Shown one piece after another: positions 29,541-39,479 of a DNA stretch of 64,000 nt. Under the pieces are notes generated by a model that saw nothing but the letters and a program-made list of their open reading frames with translations, did no database searches and was not told the origin of the DNA. Both the position numbers and the translations under genes were made by a program. The DNA comes from Brucella anthropi ATCC 49188 (GTDB lineage: Bacteria > Pseudomonadota > Alphaproteobacteria > Rhizobiales > Rhizobiaceae): NCBI RefSeq assembly GCF_000017405.1, contig NC_009667.1, forward strand, positions 2,280,001 to 2,344,000, written 5' to 3'. Every line of letters starts with the position of its first letter. Within the stretch, counting starts at the first letter, position 1.

Positions 29541-29566
29541 AAAAAGCGCTGTAAAACAGCGCCTTA
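29541..29566. terminator. terminator between arsC and ssb 3' ends
   Basis: AAAAAGCGCTGT-AAA-ACAGCGCCTT hairpin in the convergent gap; can serve both genes. Confidence 0.75.
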
Positions 29567-29601
29567 TCAAATTTAACTTATAAACTGGATTATATCCGTT
29601 C

Positions 29602-30120
29602 TCAGAACGGAATTTCGTCGTCCAGATCGCGCGAGAAGCCACCGCTGCCGCCACCCTGATTGGATGGGCCGGACGAGCCGAAATCACCGCCGCCACCGGA
29701 ATAGTCAGACATCTGGTTACGGTTGCCGCCACCGCCGCCGAACGAACGGCCTTCACCGCCGCCTTCACCACGGCTATCGAGCATCTGCAGTTCACCACGG
29801 AACTTCTGCAGCACGACTTCCGTCGAATAACGGTCATTGCCGTTCTGATCCTGCCACTTGCGGGTCTGGAGCGCGCCTTCGATGTAAACCTTGGCACCCT
29901 TCTTCAGATATTGTTCCGCAACCTTGGCGAGGTTCTCATTGAAGATGACAACGCTGTGCCATTCGGTGCGGTCCTTGCGTTCGCCGCTCTGGCGATCGCG
30001 CCAGCTTTCCGACGTTGCAATGCGCAGATTGGCAACCACGTCGCCGGAATTCAGACGACGAATTTCCGGATCGGCACCAAGATTGCCGACCAGAATGACT
30101 TTATTGACGCTACCAGCCAT
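29602..30120 (-). CDS. ssb: single-stranded DNA-binding protein
   Basis: A 172-residue SSB with an N-terminal OB fold ([17 protein letters not shown], then [22 protein letters not shown]), a Gly/Ser/Asn-rich linker from about residue 115, and the acidic protein-interaction tip DDEIPF. It coats single strands in replication, repair and recombination. The gene is divergent from uvrA with almost 1 kb between them. An SOS box lies 190 bases upstream. Confidence 0.96.
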   Translation of the reverse strand: MAGSVNKVILVGNLGADPEIRRLNSGDVVANLRIATSESWRDRQSGERKDRTEWHSVVIFNENLAKVAEQYLKKGAKVYIEGALQTRKWQDQNGNDRYSTEVVLQKFRGELQMLDSRGEGGGEGRSFGGGGGNRNQMSDYSGGGGDFGSSGPSNQGGGSGGFSRDLDDEIPF

Positions 30121-30309
30121 CGAAAATTACTCCGGGTCTTGCATGCACACTCTTTCCGCACTGCTTCGCGCGGACAAGAGGCACTTTTCAAATGAAAGAT
30201 CAGGCGCAACAATGCGCCATCACCAGAAACTCATATGTTCACCTTACAGGACTGGCTCAAAGCGTGCTCAATCCGGGCCGGTGAATTCTTCAATGTCCAC
30301 AGAGTTTAT

Positions 30310-30324
30310 GTTCTTGTTTTGTTC
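30310..30324. promoter_or_regulatory. LexA (SOS) box upstream of ssb
   Basis: GTTC-TTGTTTT-GTTC is an exact match to the GTTC-N7-GTTC direct repeat bound by LexA in alphaproteobacteria. It lies 190 bases before the ssb start, suggesting a damage-inducible promoter. Confidence 0.75.
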
Positions 30325-30740
30325 AAAATGCAACCTTCCGACATTAAAAAGCCTTGCGTTCGCCATAAATTTCAGTGGGTTTTTGCACCGTTTACCGCGC
30401 TGATAATGCAGTTTGCCTCATTTCAGGGGCTGAAACTGCATCTGCCTTAATTTCAAAACAGCCTTGCCGACAACCTTCATAAAGCAATAGCTGCCTGCGC
30501 TTGGCAAACGGGATCAGCTTCCAAGGAAAAGCCCTGCCGCTCACTGTATCTTTGGCGCGCAGGGCTTGGGGTTTGAGCAATGCTCATGTGTCGACATTAA
30601 TTCGTCGGCAGGTCTTTTCGGATCACAAAGGCGCACGGCCATTTGCATTCCGCGCAAATTCAAATTGTCGGCAATCACACTTTCGATCAACGAGGCATCA
30701 TTCCTTGCGAAAAGATGCTGCCGCAACCGAAACGGATTGT
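30325..30740. other. ssb-uvrA intergenic region, left part
   Basis: Some 415 bases with no convincing gene. A hairpin AAGCCCTGC...GCAGGGCTT spans 30530-30569, with TTTTCC on its minus-strand exit, so it could end a leftward transcript. Open frames on both strands here lack ribosome-binding sites. Confidence 0.4.
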
Positions 30741-30925
30741 GCTTTCATCTCTGTGAAAGCTAGGCACTGTAGTCAGGTGGACTCATGCTCCTTAACCTCC
30801 CTACTGGGTCTCCCCGCCTCCTGCGGACCTCTTGCCGATGCCGTGTCATCCCACCGCGGCACCTCTCCGCTATCAGCGAGTAAGGGTAGTCTGCTCCTGT
30901 CAGGAGTGACAGTCAACGCTCTTGC
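30741..30925. ncRNA. possible structured RNA between ssb and uvrA (strand unresolved)
   Basis: Several pairings can be drawn. GCTTTCA...TGAAAGC forms a perfect 7-base stem at 30741-30760. A distal pairing joins GGACTC/ATGCTCC near 30780 with AGGAG/AGTC near 30900, GCGGA pairs with TCCGC, and CGCT-ATC-AGCG forms a small hairpin. On the plus strand the segment 30788-30825 carries repeated CCTCC (anti-Shine-Dalgarno) motifs, as do many rhizobial trans-acting RNAs. No promoter or T-run terminator is clear, so this is only a candidate; it could equally be a uvrA leader. Confidence 0.3.
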
Positions 30926-30960
30926 GTTCACATTTCGTATCGCCTATCAGAAGGCTGGTT

Positions 30961-30975
30961 GTTCGATATTTGTTC
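30961..30975. promoter_or_regulatory. LexA (SOS) box upstream of uvrA
   Basis: GTTC-GATATTT-GTTC matches GTTC-N7-GTTC exactly and lies 138 bases before the uvrA start, in the position of the SOS box known for uvrA in Hyphomicrobiales. Confidence 0.85.
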
Positions 30976-31112
30976 TAATGATAAGAGTGCACCGATGAAT
31001 GACCGGAGCCCCCTTCTTATTGGAGGGTTTCACCCCATATTAGACACCGGCGCGACGTGTTTTACCATTCGGCGCCCGTTATCCATGGCATCATGAGCAG
31101 GCAGGACGCGGA

Positions 31113-34037
31113 ATGAGCGATCAGAAATTCATTTCCATACGTGGCGCGCGCGAACACAATCTGAAAAATGTCGATCTCGATCTGCCTCGCGACAAGCTGA
31201 TCGTGATGACGGGGCTTTCCGGCTCGGGCAAATCCTCGCTTGCCTTTGATACGATCTATGCGGAAGGCCAGCGCCGTTATGTCGAAAGTCTTTCGGCCTA
31301 TGCGCGCCAGTTCCTCGAAATGATGCAAAAGCCGGATGTCGACCAGATCGACGGCCTCTCTCCTGCCATTTCCATCGAGCAGAAGACGACGAGCCGCAAT
31401 CCGCGTTCGACGGTCGGCACCGTCACCGAAATCTACGACTATATGCGCCTGCTCTTTGCGCGCGTGGGTGTGCCCTATTCGCCTGCGACCGGCCTTCCCA
31501 TTGAGAGCCAGACCGTTAGCCAGATGGTTGATCGGGTCATGGCGCTGGAAGAAGGCACGCGCCTTTATATCCTCGCGCCCATCGTTCGTGGCCGCAAGGG
31601 CGAGTACAAGAAGGAGCTGGCAGAGCTTCAGAAGAAGGGCTTTCAGCGCGTCAAGGTGGACGGCACCTTCTATGAAATCGCCGACGTTCCGGCGCTGGAC
31701 AAGAAATACAAGCACGACATCGATGTTGTGGTGGACCGTGTCGTGGTGCGGCCTGACCTGTCGACCCGCCTCGCCGACAGTCTTGAAACATGCCTCAAGC
31801 TTGCTGAAGGTCTGGCCGTCGCCGAGTTTGCTGACAAGCCGCTGCCGCCTGAAGAAACGGCTGAAGGTGGTGCTGCCAACAAGTCGGCCAACGAAACGCA
31901 TGAGCGCATTCTGTTTTCGGAAAAGTTTGCCTGCCCGGTTTCCGGTTTCACCATCCCAGAAATCGAACCGCGCCTGTTCTCATTCAACAACCCGTTCGGC
32001 GCCTGCCCGACCTGTGATGGTCTCGGCACGCAGCAGGCCATTGATCCGAACCTGATCGTTCCCGACGAAACGGCAGTGTTGAAGGACGGCGCGATTGCCC
32101 CATGGGCGCGGTCTTCGTCGCCCTATTACAATCAGACGCTGGAAGCGCTTGGCAAAGCCTATGGCTTCAAGATCGGTGCGCGCTGGGTTGATCTTTCGGA
32201 AGAAGCCCAGCAGGCCATTCTCTATGGCACCAAGGGCAAGGAAATCACCTTCCAGTATGATGACGGCCTGCGTTCCTACCAGACGACGAAGCCTTTTGAG
32301 GGCGTGATCCCCAATCTGGAACGCCGTTGGAAAGAGACCGATTCCGCCTGGTCGCGCGAAGATATCGAGCGCTTCATGGCCTCGACCCCCTGCCCTTCCT
32401 GTAACGGCTACCGCCTGAAGCCGGAAGCGCTTGCGGTCAAGGTTGGCATGAAGCATGTTGGCGAGATCACGGAAATGTCGATCCGCAAGGCCGACGCCTG
32501 GTTCCGCGACATTGATAGCAGCTTTAACGACAAGCAGCGCGAGATTGCCGCCCGCATCCTCAAGGAAATCCGGGAGCGCCTGCAGTTCCTCAATGATGTC
32601 GGCCTCGACTATCTGACGCTGGCGCGCAATTCCGGCACGCTGTCGGGCGGTGAAAGCCAGCGTATCCGTCTTGCCTCGCAGATCGGTTCCGGCCTGACCG
32701 GCGTGCTTTACGTGCTGGATGAACCATCCATCGGCCTGCATCAGCGTGATAATGCGCGTCTCCTCGACACGCTGCGCCATCTGCGCGATCTCGGCAACAC
32801 GGTCATCGTGGTCGAACATGACGAAGATGCGATCCTGACCGCCGACTATGTGGTCGATATCGGCCCTGCGGCAGGTGTCCATGGCGGCAAGATCATCGCT
32901 CAAGGGTCGCCGCAGGACGTGATGTCCAATGCGAACTCGCTGACCGGCAAATATCTGTCAGGCGCGATGGAAGTTGCCGTTCCGGCGGAACGCCGCAAGA
33001 TTTCAAAGTCCAAGCGCATCAAGGTCGTCGGCGCGCGTGGCAACAATCTGAAAAATGTCTCGGCGGATATTCCGCTTGGAACCTTCACCGCCGTCACTGG
33101 CGTTTCAGGCGGCGGCAAATCCACCTTCCTGATTGAAACCCTGTTCAAGGCCGCTTCGCGCCGCATCATGGGTTCACGTGAGCATCCGGCGGAGCATGAC
33201 CGCATCGAGGGGCTGGAATTCCTCGACAAGGTGATCGATATCGACCAGTCGCCGATTGGTCGTACGCCTCGTTCCAACCCGGCAACCTATACCGGCGCCT
33301 TCACGCCGATCCGCGACTGGTTTGCGGGTCTGCCGGAAGCCAAGGCGCGCGGTTATCAGGCGGGGCGCTTCTCGTTCAATGTGAAGGGCGGACGCTGCGA
33401 GGCCTGTCAGGGCGACGGCGTCATCAAGATCGAGATGCACTTCCTGCCGGATGTCTATGTGACTTGTGATGTCTGTCACGGCAAACGCTACAACCGCGAA
33501 ACGCTGGAAGTCCTGTTCAAGGGCAAGTCCATCGCCGATGTGCTGGATATGACAGTCGAGGAAGGTGCGGAGTTTTTCTCCGCCGTGCCTGCCGTTCGCG
33601 ACAAGATGGAAACGCTCGTCAAGGTGGGTCTCGGCTATATTAAGGTCGGCCAGCAGGCGACGACGCTTTCGGGTGGTGAAGCGCAGCGCGTGAAGCTTGC
33701 CAAGGAACTGTCACGCCGCGCAACGGGCCGCACGCTCTATATTCTGGACGAACCGACAACCGGCCTGCACTTCCACGATGTGGCCAAGCTGCTTGAAGTG
33801 CTGCACGAGCTGGTGGAACAGGGCAACACAGTCGTTGTGATCGAGCATAATCTCGAAGTCATCAAGACTGCCGACTGGGTCATCGACCTTGGACCGGAAG
33901 GTGGCGATGGCGGCGGCGAGATTGTTGCCGTGGGCCGTCCGGAAGACATCGTGCAGGAGAAACGCTCCTACACCGGCCACTTCCTCAAGGAACTGCTGGA
34001 ACGCCGCCCCAAGCGCAGTTCAGAGGCTGCCGAATAA
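31113..34037 (+). CDS. uvrA: excinuclease ABC subunit A
   Basis: A 974-residue UvrA, the damage sensor of nucleotide excision repair, which loads UvrB on DNA. Two ABC modules are present: Walker [21 protein letters not shown] (about residue 32) and [15 protein letters not shown] (about 665), with signatures [12 protein letters not shown] and [15 protein letters not shown]. Zinc sites are seen as CPSCNGYRL and as CEACQGDG with [10 protein letters not shown]. The ATG follows an AGGACGCGGA site. Expression is probably damage-inducible through the box at 30961. A terminator follows. Confidence 0.97.
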   Translation: MSDQKFISIRGAREHNLKNVDLDLPRDKLIVMTGLSGSGKSSLAFDTIYAEGQRRYVESLSAYARQFLEMMQKPDVDQIDGLSPAISIEQKTTSRNPRSTVGTVTEIYDYMRLLFARVGVPYSPATGLPIESQTVSQMVDRVMALEEGTRLYILAPIVRGRKGEYKKELAELQKKGFQRVKVDGTFYEIADVPALDKKYKHDIDVVVDRVVVRPDLSTRLADSLETCLKLAEGLAVAEFADKPLPPEETAEGGAANKSANETHERILFSEKFACPVSGFTIPEIEPRLFSFNNPFGACPTCDGLGTQQAIDPNLIVPDETAVLKDGAIAPWARSSSPYYNQTLEALGKAYGFKIGARWVDLSEEAQQAILYGTKGKEITFQYDDGLRSYQTTKPFEGVIPNLERRWKETDSAWSREDIERFMASTPCPSCNGYRLKPEALAVKVGMKHVGEITEMSIRKADAWFRDIDSSFNDKQREIAARILKEIRERLQFLNDVGLDYLTLARNSGTLSGGESQRIRLASQIGSGLTGVLYVLDEPSIGLHQRDNARLLDTLRHLRDLGNTVIVVEHDEDAILTADYVVDIGPAAGVHGGKIIAQGSPQDVMSNANSLTGKYLSGAMEVAVPAERRKISKSKRIKVVGARGNNLKNVSADIPLGTFTAVTGVSGGGKSTFLIETLFKAASRRIMGSREHPAEHDRIEGLEFLDKVIDIDQSPIGRTPRSNPATYTGAFTPIRDWFAGLPEAKARGYQAGRFSFNVKGGRCEACQGDGVIKIEMHFLPDVYVTCDVCHGKRYNRETLEVLFKGKSIADVLDMTVEEGAEFFSAVPAVRDKMETLVKVGLGYIKVGQQATTLSGGEAQRVKLAKELSRRATGRTLYILDEPTTGLHFHDVAKLLEVLHELVEQGNTVVVIEHNLEVIKTADWVIDLGPEGGDGGGEIVAVGRPEDIVQEKRSYTGHFLKELLERRPKRSSEAAE

Positions 34038-34061
34038 GCGGCAGGCAAAGAGAGTTATCGG

Positions 34062-34088
34062 AAGCCGGGCCCAGTGCCCGGCTTTTTT
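34062..34088 (+). terminator. uvrA terminator
   Basis: AAGCCGGGC-CCAGT-GCCCGGCTTTTTT, about 25 bases after the uvrA stop. Confidence 0.85.
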
Positions 34089-34343
34089 GCGGATACTCCT
34101 CTGTCTGAGCGGGCAAGGACCTGAGAATAAAAGCGTTAGTCGCTTTATAACGGCCAGCGCGGTCACATCATGTTCTGAGGTAATATACGACTTTCTAATA
34201 CTCCGGGTCTGTTCCCGATCTCGAATTTATACGCCGGGACTCATAGCTTGTTCACGCCCGGCAAGACTGCGTTCTGAATGGCTTCTGCGACATATGCGAG
34301 GTTCGTTTGCGGTCGAAGGTTCGGGTAACGGAGATCCAGAACA
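34089..34343. other. uvrA-dapA intergenic region
   Basis: About 255 bases. A small AAAGCG...CGCTTTAT hairpin is near 34130. No gene or clear operator was seen; GGAG before 34344 serves the next gene. Confidence 0.4.
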
Positions 34344-35309
34344 ATGGCTTATGACGAACTCAGAACCAGATTGCGCGGAGTAACAACCGCTCTTGTTACC
34401 CCATTTGAAAACGGAGAAGTGGCGCACAAGGCTTTCGCAGAGTTGGTGGAGTGGCAGATTGGAGAAGGCATCCATGCTCTTTCTCCCTGTGGCACGACCG
34501 GAGAGGCCCCAACTCTCAATACGGCGGAAAAGATCAGCCTCATCAAAGCCTGTGTTGACGTCTCTGCAGGGCGTGTACCCGTTGTTGCAGGAACAGGCAC
34601 CAACGATACTCTATCGACAATTGCATTGACGAGCGCTGCAGCTGCCTGCGGTGCTGACGCCGCCCTGATTGTGACGCCATACTATAACTGCCCGTCTCAG
34701 GAAGGCTTGTATCGCCACTTCGAAGCCGTGGCTCGCAATGTCCAGATACCAATCATCCTTTATAATGTCCCGAAGCGAACCGGCGTTGATCTTTCTCTGG
34801 AAACTATCGAACGGCTGAGTGAACTCCCGACCGTCATTGGTATCAAGGACGCGACTGGTGAACTCGACCGGCCCAAACGCATCGTTCGTCGTATAGACGA
34901 TCGGCTGATACAACTATCAGGACATGACGCGACCGCCGTTTCCTTCAATCTTGAGGGGGGAGACGGAATGATTTCAGTCATATCGAATGTGCTTCCAGCA
35001 ACCACTGTCGAACTTTACGAAGCCTGTAAGCGAGCCGATGCCTGCGCTGCCAGAACGCTCGGCTTCAAATTGAAGCCTCTTCTGACTGCCATGGAACAGG
35101 ATACCAATCCCGTTCCGGTGAAGTACGCCTTGCACCATCGGCGCGGTCTGTCACCGGATGTACGGCTGCCGTTGGTTGGCGTCAGCGAAGAAACCGCCAG
35201 CGCCATTCGTCGGGCCTGTGCTGCCATTGACCATGTGGAAGAAACACCCTCGGCGCTCATAGCGCAGCATCAGCAAGCGGTACTTTCCATCACACTGGCG
35301 GCGCGCTGA
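34344..35309 (+). CDS. DapA-family dihydrodipicolinate synthase paralogue
   Basis: A 321-residue class I aldolase of the DapA/NanA superfamily. Catalytic features of real dihydrodipicolinate synthases are present: the CGTTGEAPTL pyruvate loop, PYYNCPSQEGLYRHF, the Tyr and Arg in LYNVPKRTG, and the Schiff-base Lys in GIKDATGEL (about residue 165). It would condense pyruvate with aspartate semialdehyde to the lysine precursor. It stands alone rather than in a lysine cluster. It is about 25 residues longer than E. coli DapA at the C terminus, so it may be a second copy or act on a related sugar acid. A DapA role is the simplest reading. Confidence 0.8.
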   Translation: MAYDELRTRLRGVTTALVTPFENGEVAHKAFAELVEWQIGEGIHALSPCGTTGEAPTLNTAEKISLIKACVDVSAGRVPVVAGTGTNDTLSTIALTSAAAACGADAALIVTPYYNCPSQEGLYRHFEAVARNVQIPIILYNVPKRTGVDLSLETIERLSELPTVIGIKDATGELDRPKRIVRRIDDRLIQLSGHDATAVSFNLEGGDGMISVISNVLPATTVELYEACKRADACAARTLGFKLKPLLTAMEQDTNPVPVKYALHHRRGLSPDVRLPLVGVSEETASAIRRACAAIDHVEETPSALIAQHQQAVLSITLAAR

Positions 35310-35376
35310 AACACCGCCAGCCTAGCCCCCCAGCAATTGAAACATTCGTGCAACCATCAGAAGTGAGGTTTCGATC

Positions 35377-35565
35377 ATGTACGGAAAATTGGGCCTGTTT
35401 TTACACCTGAGCAAAGCAAAGCATACGCATGCAGGGTCCCGGAACATCAGTTCAGCCATTACCGAGGAAGAATTGCGCCAGGACATCAGCATACTGCTCC
35501 GCTTGATGACCGTGATTGGAGCCGGCGTTCTGGTGACGTTCCTCATCATGCAACTTACACAGTGA
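35377..35565 (+). CDS. 62-residue protein with C-terminal membrane span
   Basis: A short protein not recognised. The first 35 residues are polar (KAKHTHAGSRNISS), then LLRLMTVIGAGVLVTFLIMQL forms one hydrophobic segment. The ATG at 35377 follows AGTGAGG, a fair ribosome-binding site. Its stop nearly joins the next small gene, so both may be co-transcribed after the dapA-like gene. Confidence 0.55.
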   Translation: MYGKLGLFLHLSKAKHTHAGSRNISSAITEEELRQDISILLRLMTVIGAGVLVTFLIMQLTQ

Positions 35566-35597
35566 ATGCGGTTACGTCTCTGGATGGAGCACTCGCT

Positions 35598-35858
35598 ATG
35601 ACCACAAAAAACCAGAGAAACGCCGCAGTTCCACTGCCGCGCTTTATCGTCGACAAGGAAGCCGCACGGCGCTGGGTCGTCTATGACCGGCTGGGACTTG
35701 TCGGGGGACTTTTCACAGATCGCGTATCAGCACTGCGTTTTGTGAAGTCCATTTGCGATACGCGACCTGCTGCTACCTACAGACTTTCCCGTAAAGGGGC
35801 ATTGTGCACCGATATGATCTTCGGGAAGCGCACTTCCCTGCTGAAGATCGTCCGCTAG
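35598..35858 (+). CDS. 86-residue hypothetical protein
   Basis: Unknown small protein. I prefer the ATG at 35598, which has GGAG 8 bases upstream; a GTG at 35562 overlapping the previous stop would give 98 residues. The sequence is basic with a regular soluble composition (FIVDKEAARRWVVYDRLGLVGGLF, RLSRKGALCTDMIFGKR) and no signal or span. It is followed by a hairpin that can act as terminator. Confidence 0.55.
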   Translation: MTTKNQRNAAVPLPRFIVDKEAARRWVVYDRLGLVGGLFTDRVSALRFVKSICDTRPAATYRLSRKGALCTDMIFGKRTSLLKIVR

Positions 35859-35866
35859 TCCATTGA

Positions 35867-35892
35867 GCCGCCAAATGGTGTCATTTGGCGGT
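35867..35892 (+). terminator. hairpin after small hypothetical genes
   Basis: CCGCCAAATG-GTGT-CATTTGGCGG, a perfect 10-base stem 8 bases after the stop; T tract weak. Confidence 0.55.
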
Positions 35893-35928
35893 ACAATCTC
35901 GTAACATCAGCCGAGCATTCTTTTACTC

Positions 35929-36021
35929 ATGAAAAACCCGGATATATTTTTCGACTGGCTGCTACCATTGGCAGCCGTTTTCGCACTGGCCAGAATCCTG
36001 ACGGATATTTTTGGTTCTTAG
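35929..36021 (+). CDS. possible 30-residue membrane peptide
   Basis: ATG at 35929 opens 30 residues, of which about 20 form one hydrophobic segment (FFDWLLPLAAVFALARIL). No good ribosome-binding site is seen, so it is only tentative. The rest of the 35893-36069 stretch holds nothing else I can name. Confidence 0.25.
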   Translation: MKNPDIFFDWLLPLAAVFALARILTDIFGS

Positions 36022-36069
36022 AAGCCCACATCCGGTTGCAAGCACTCATTCACGCTTACTACATTTACG

Positions 36070-36095
36070 AAAAAAGCCCGGCAATGCCGGGCCTT
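36070..36095 (-). terminator. probable hup terminator
   Basis: On the minus strand GGCCCGGC-ATT-GCCGGGCTTTTTT, about 90 bases beyond the hup stop. Confidence 0.7.
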
Positions 36096-36181
36096 CTCGA
36101 CAGCCATTCGCGATCATGCCGCAATGGCTGGAAATTTAACGTCACGATCCGTTCGAAGAGCTTTCACTCTCCAGATCATGA

Positions 36182-36457
36182 TTAGCCGTTTACGGCGTCC
36201 TTCAGGCCCTTGCCAGCCGAGAACTTCGGCACATTGCGAGCCGGAATAGCAACTTCCTTGCCGGTCGATGGGTTACGGCCGGTCGAGGCAGCGCGATGCG
36301 AAACGGAGAAAACGCCGAAGCCAGGCAGACGGACTTCTTCACCAGCCTTCAGGGCGCCGGTAACAGCGGCGAGTACGGCGTCAACTGCAGTACCGGCATC
36401 AGCCTTCGTCAAACCGCCCTTTTCCGCAACTGCGGCAACCAATTCGTTCTTGTTCAT
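36182..36457 (-). CDS. hup: HU-family nucleoid protein
   Basis: A 91-residue HU-beta-like protein that bends and packs DNA. I start at the ATG at 36457, spaced correctly from AGGAA, giving the usual MNKNELVAAVAEK opening; an ATG two codons earlier is also possible. The DNA-binding arm is GRNPSTGKEVAIPARNVPKF. The order clpP-clpX-lon-hup seen here is widely conserved in alphaproteobacteria. It lies downstream of lon with two strong hairpins between, so it is transcribed separately. Confidence 0.95.
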   Translation of the reverse strand: MNKNELVAAVAEKGGLTKADAGTAVDAVLAAVTGALKAGEEVRLPGFGVFSVSHRAASTGRNPSTGKEVAIPARNVPKFSAGKGLKDAVNG

Positions 36458-36550
36458 TGGCATTTCCTTTCTTTATCTACCGGAACGGATAACGTGACCG
36501 GATTGGTCGGAGTTTATTCAAATCGTTTCACAAACCAAGCCTGTCAACGT

Positions 36551-36611
36551 GAAAAAACCCCGGAAAACCGGGGTTAAACACAGAAATGCCGGGCAAATTG
36601 CCCGGCATTTC
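36551..36611 (-). terminator. double-hairpin lon terminator
   Basis: On the minus strand, AAATGCCGGGC...GCCCGGCATTT is followed by AACCCCGG-TTTT-CCGGGGTTTTTT. The second hairpin with its T run is a strong terminator separating lon from hup. Confidence 0.85.
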
Positions 36612-36689
36612 AATTGTTGGTCCTGATAGACGCCTTCCAGCGGGGCAATCTGACTGAAACAGAATCGCCCGCTGGACGTTCATTTCGGT

Positions 36690-36734
36690 GCATTACCTGT
36701 AAGCAAACCGCTTCGCACGTTTGCCGGAAATGCC
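36690..36734. repeat. dispersed extragenic palindrome, copy 5
   Basis: GGCATTTCCGGC...AGGTAATGC arms around AACGTGCGAAGCGGTTTGC (minus strand), beginning one base after the lon stop codon. Confidence 0.7.
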
Positions 36735-39173
36735 TTAATGAGCGGTCGTGGCCCCTGCTTCTTCCTCGACCGAAGGCACGGTCGCCGGGGTTGCCGGCTC
36801 GGTCCATTCAATCGGCTCAGGTTCGCGAACCAGAGCATGCTTGAGGACTTCACCCACGCGAGACACCGGAACGATCTCAAGACTGTTCTTCACATTGTCC
36901 GGAATATCCGCCAGATCCTTGGCGTTTCCTTCCGGGATCAGAACCTTCTTGATGCCGCCGCGCAGAGCTGCGAGGAGCTTTTCCTTCAGGCCGCCGATTG
37001 GCAGGACACGACCGCGCAGGGTGACCTCACCCGTCATTGCGATGTCCTTGCGAACCGGAATGCCGGTCAGCACGGATACGATCGCCGTGACCATGGCGAT
37101 ACCGGCGGACGGACCGTCCTTCGGCGTAGCCCCCTCCGGCACGTGCACGTGGATGTCGCGCTTGTCGAACAACGGAGGTTCGATGCCGAAATCGATGGCA
37201 CGCGAGCGGACATAGGAAGCCGCTGCGGAGATCGATTCCTTCATCACGTCGCGGAGGTTACCCGTGACGGTCATGCGGCCCTTACCGGGCATCATGACAC
37301 CTTCGATGGTCAGCAATTCACCGCCAACTTCCGTCCAGGCAAGACCTGTCACAACGCCAACCTGATCTTCGCCGTCGATCTGACCGAAGCGGAACCGCTC
37401 GACACCCAGATAGTCGGAGAGGTTCTTTTCGGTGACTTTCACCGACTTCTTCTTCGACTTCAGGATTTCGGTCACGGCCTTACGTGCCAGAGTCATCAAT
37501 TCGCGTTCGAGGCTACGCACACCTGCTTCCCGCGTGTAGAGGCGGATAACATTGCGCAGCGCATCGTCCGTGACCGAAAACTCCTTCGGCTGCAGGGCAT
37601 GATCCTTGATTGCCTTCGGCAACAGGTGCCGCTTGGCGATCTCGAGCTTTTCATCCTCGGTGTAGCCGGCGATACGGATGACTTCCATACGATCCAGCAA
37701 TGGACCGGGGATGTTCAGCGTATTTGCCGTCGTCACGAACATGACGTTCGACAGATCATATTCCACCTCAAGGTAGTGATCCATGAAGGTCGAGTTCTGT
37801 TCCGGATCCAGCACCTCAAGCATGGCCGATGACGGATCGCCGCGGAAATCCTGGCCCATCTTGTCGATTTCATCGAGCAGGAAGAGCGGGTTGGACTTCT
37901 TCGCTTTCTTCATCGACTGGATGACCTTGCCGGGCATCGAACCGATATAGGTACGGCGGTGACCGCGGATTTCAGCCTCGTCACGCACGCCGCCGAGCGA
38001 CATACGGACATATTCACGGCCGGTAGCCTTGGCAATCGAACGTGCAAGCGAGGTCTTGCCGACGCCGGGAGGTCCGACGAGGCAGAGGATCGGGCCCTTG
38101 ATCTTGGTCGAGCGAGCCTGCACCGCGAGATACTCGACAATGCGCTCCTTGACCTTTTCAAGACCAAAGTGATCGTCGCCAAGTACGCCTTCGGCAAAGT
38201 TCAGGTCCTGCTTGATCTTCGACTTCTTGCCCCACGGAATGGACAGCAGCCAGTCGAGATAGTTGCGGACGACCGTTGCTTCGGCAGACATCGGGCTCAT
38301 GCTGCGCAGCTTCTTCAGCTCAGCCTGGGCCTTTTCGCGGGCTTCCTTGGAGAGCTTGGTCTTGTTGATGCGCTCTTCGAGTTCAGCCGCTTCATCGCGA
38401 CCGTCCTCGCCATCGCCAAGCTCCTTCTGGATCGCCTTCATCTGCTCGTTGAGATAGTATTCGCGCTGCGTCTTCTCCATCTGGCGCTTGACGCGGCTGC
38501 GGATACGCTTCTCAACCTGGAGAACCGAAATTTCGGCTTCCATGAAGGAAAGTGCCTTCTCAAGGCGCTCGCGCACCGAGAGGATCGACAGCATTTCCTG
38601 CTTCTCGGGAATCTTGATCGCGAGATGCGAGGCAACCGTATCGGCAAGCTTCGAATAGTCGTCGATCTGGCTGGCAGCGCCAACCACTTCCGGCGAAATC
38701 TTCTTGTTCAGCTTGACGTAATTTTCGAAATCGGAAACCACCGAGCGGGCAAGCGCCTCGATCTCGACGGCATCTTCTTCAGGCTCCGGCAAAGCCGCAG
38801 CATAGGCCTCGTGATAATCTTCGCGGTCGGTAAACTTGGAAACCTTGGCGCGCGCCGTGCCTTCGACCAGCACCTTGACGGTGCCGTCCGGCAGCTTCAG
38901 GAGCTGCAATACGTTGGCAATCGTGCCGACTTCATAAATCGCGTCCGGTGCCGGATCGTCATCGGCAGCGTTTTTCTGGGTGGCAAGCAGAATCTGCTTG
39001 TCCACGCCCATCACTTCCTCCAGCGCGCGAATGGACTTTTCGCGGCCGACAAAAAGCGGAACGATCATATGCGGGAAAACGACGATGTCACGCAACGGCA
39101 AAACGGCATAGAGCCCGTCCGAACCGCCCGCTTCAGAACCACCCAATGGGGTCTTCTGTTCAGTACCCGTCAT
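36735..39173 (-). CDS. lon: ATP-dependent protease Lon
   Basis: An 812-residue LonA protease that degrades misfolded and regulatory proteins in the cytosol. The N-terminal substrate domain starts at [23 protein letters not shown]. Walker A is [16 protein letters not shown] (about residue 365), with [10 protein letters not shown] as Walker B. The Ser-Lys dyad lies in [14 protein letters not shown] and in [10 protein letters not shown] near the C terminus. Length is typical. It follows clpX by 306 bases, with a terminator in the gap. Confidence 0.97.
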   Translation of the reverse strand: MTGTEQKTPLGGSEAGGSDGLYAVLPLRDIVVFPHMIVPLFVGREKSIRALEEVMGVDKQILLATQKNAADDDPAPDAIYEVGTIANVLQLLKLPDGTVKVLVEGTARAKVSKFTDREDYHEAYAAALPEPEEDAVEIEALARSVVSDFENYVKLNKKISPEVVGAASQIDDYSKLADTVASHLAIKIPEKQEMLSILSVRERLEKALSFMEAEISVLQVEKRIRSRVKRQMEKTQREYYLNEQMKAIQKELGDGEDGRDEAAELEERINKTKLSKEAREKAQAELKKLRSMSPMSAEATVVRNYLDWLLSIPWGKKSKIKQDLNFAEGVLGDDHFGLEKVKERIVEYLAVQARSTKIKGPILCLVGPPGVGKTSLARSIAKATGREYVRMSLGGVRDEAEIRGHRRTYIGSMPGKVIQSMKKAKKSNPLFLLDEIDKMGQDFRGDPSSAMLEVLDPEQNSTFMDHYLEVEYDLSNVMFVTTANTLNIPGPLLDRMEVIRIAGYTEDEKLEIAKRHLLPKAIKDHALQPKEFSVTDDALRNVIRLYTREAGVRSLERELMTLARKAVTEILKSKKKSVKVTEKNLSDYLGVERFRFGQIDGEDQVGVVTGLAWTEVGGELLTIEGVMMPGKGRMTVTGNLRDVMKESISAAASYVRSRAIDFGIEPPLFDKRDIHVHVPEGATPKDGPSAGIAMVTAIVSVLTGIPVRKDIAMTGEVTLRGRVLPIGGLKEKLLAALRGGIKKVLIPEGNAKDLADIPDNVKNSLEIVPVSRVGEVLKHALVREPEPIEWTEPATPATVPSVEEEAGATTAH

Positions 39174-39433
39174 AACTTAAGTCCTTTCTCAGGTCTTTCA
39201 ACCTGACTGCCACGTCCGCGCCCCCTTTCATCATGAGGCAGGTCACGAATGTGCTTCGTTCCATACTTGGAGAGCCGAACCCGGCAATTCAATAGCCTCG
39301 ATCGGGACGGCTTTCATAGAATCGTCATCTATCCTGCGCTGTACCGTCATTAAGTACAATATCTAGCTTAGGCTGTACCCCGATTGCTGCGCCTGCAATA
39401 GTGACAGGATCAGCCCGGCGCAAGTTTGCACAT
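39174..39433. other. clpX-lon intergenic region (lon promoter)
   Basis: About 260 bases upstream of lon. It should hold the lon promoter, including any heat-shock element. I see TTGAAT about 17 bases before a CAAGTAT sequence on the minus strand, but this is not decisive. No ORF with support. Confidence 0.35.
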
Positions 39434-39460
39434 GAAAAAGGCCGCTTGCGCGGCCTTTTT
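39434..39460 (-). terminator. clpX terminator
   Basis: AAAAAGGCCGC-TTG-CGCGGCCTTTTT hairpin 20 bases after the clpX stop. Confidence 0.85.
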
Positions 39461-39479
39461 GTGGATTAGGTGCCCCCGC

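Noticed and set aside
30541..30726. 61-codon frame on the minus strand in the same gap
   Set aside because: It needs a TTG start without a ribosome-binding site, and its stop lies inside a hairpin. It is kept only as intergenic sequence.
30501..30998. 165-codon open frame in the ssb-uvrA gap, plus strand
   Set aside because: No ribosome-binding site and no coherent composition. It runs through the structured region and over the uvrA SOS box.
34280..34335. GTTC repeats before the dapA-like gene as an SOS box
   Set aside because: The two GTTC words near 34302 and 34320 are not separated by 7 bases.
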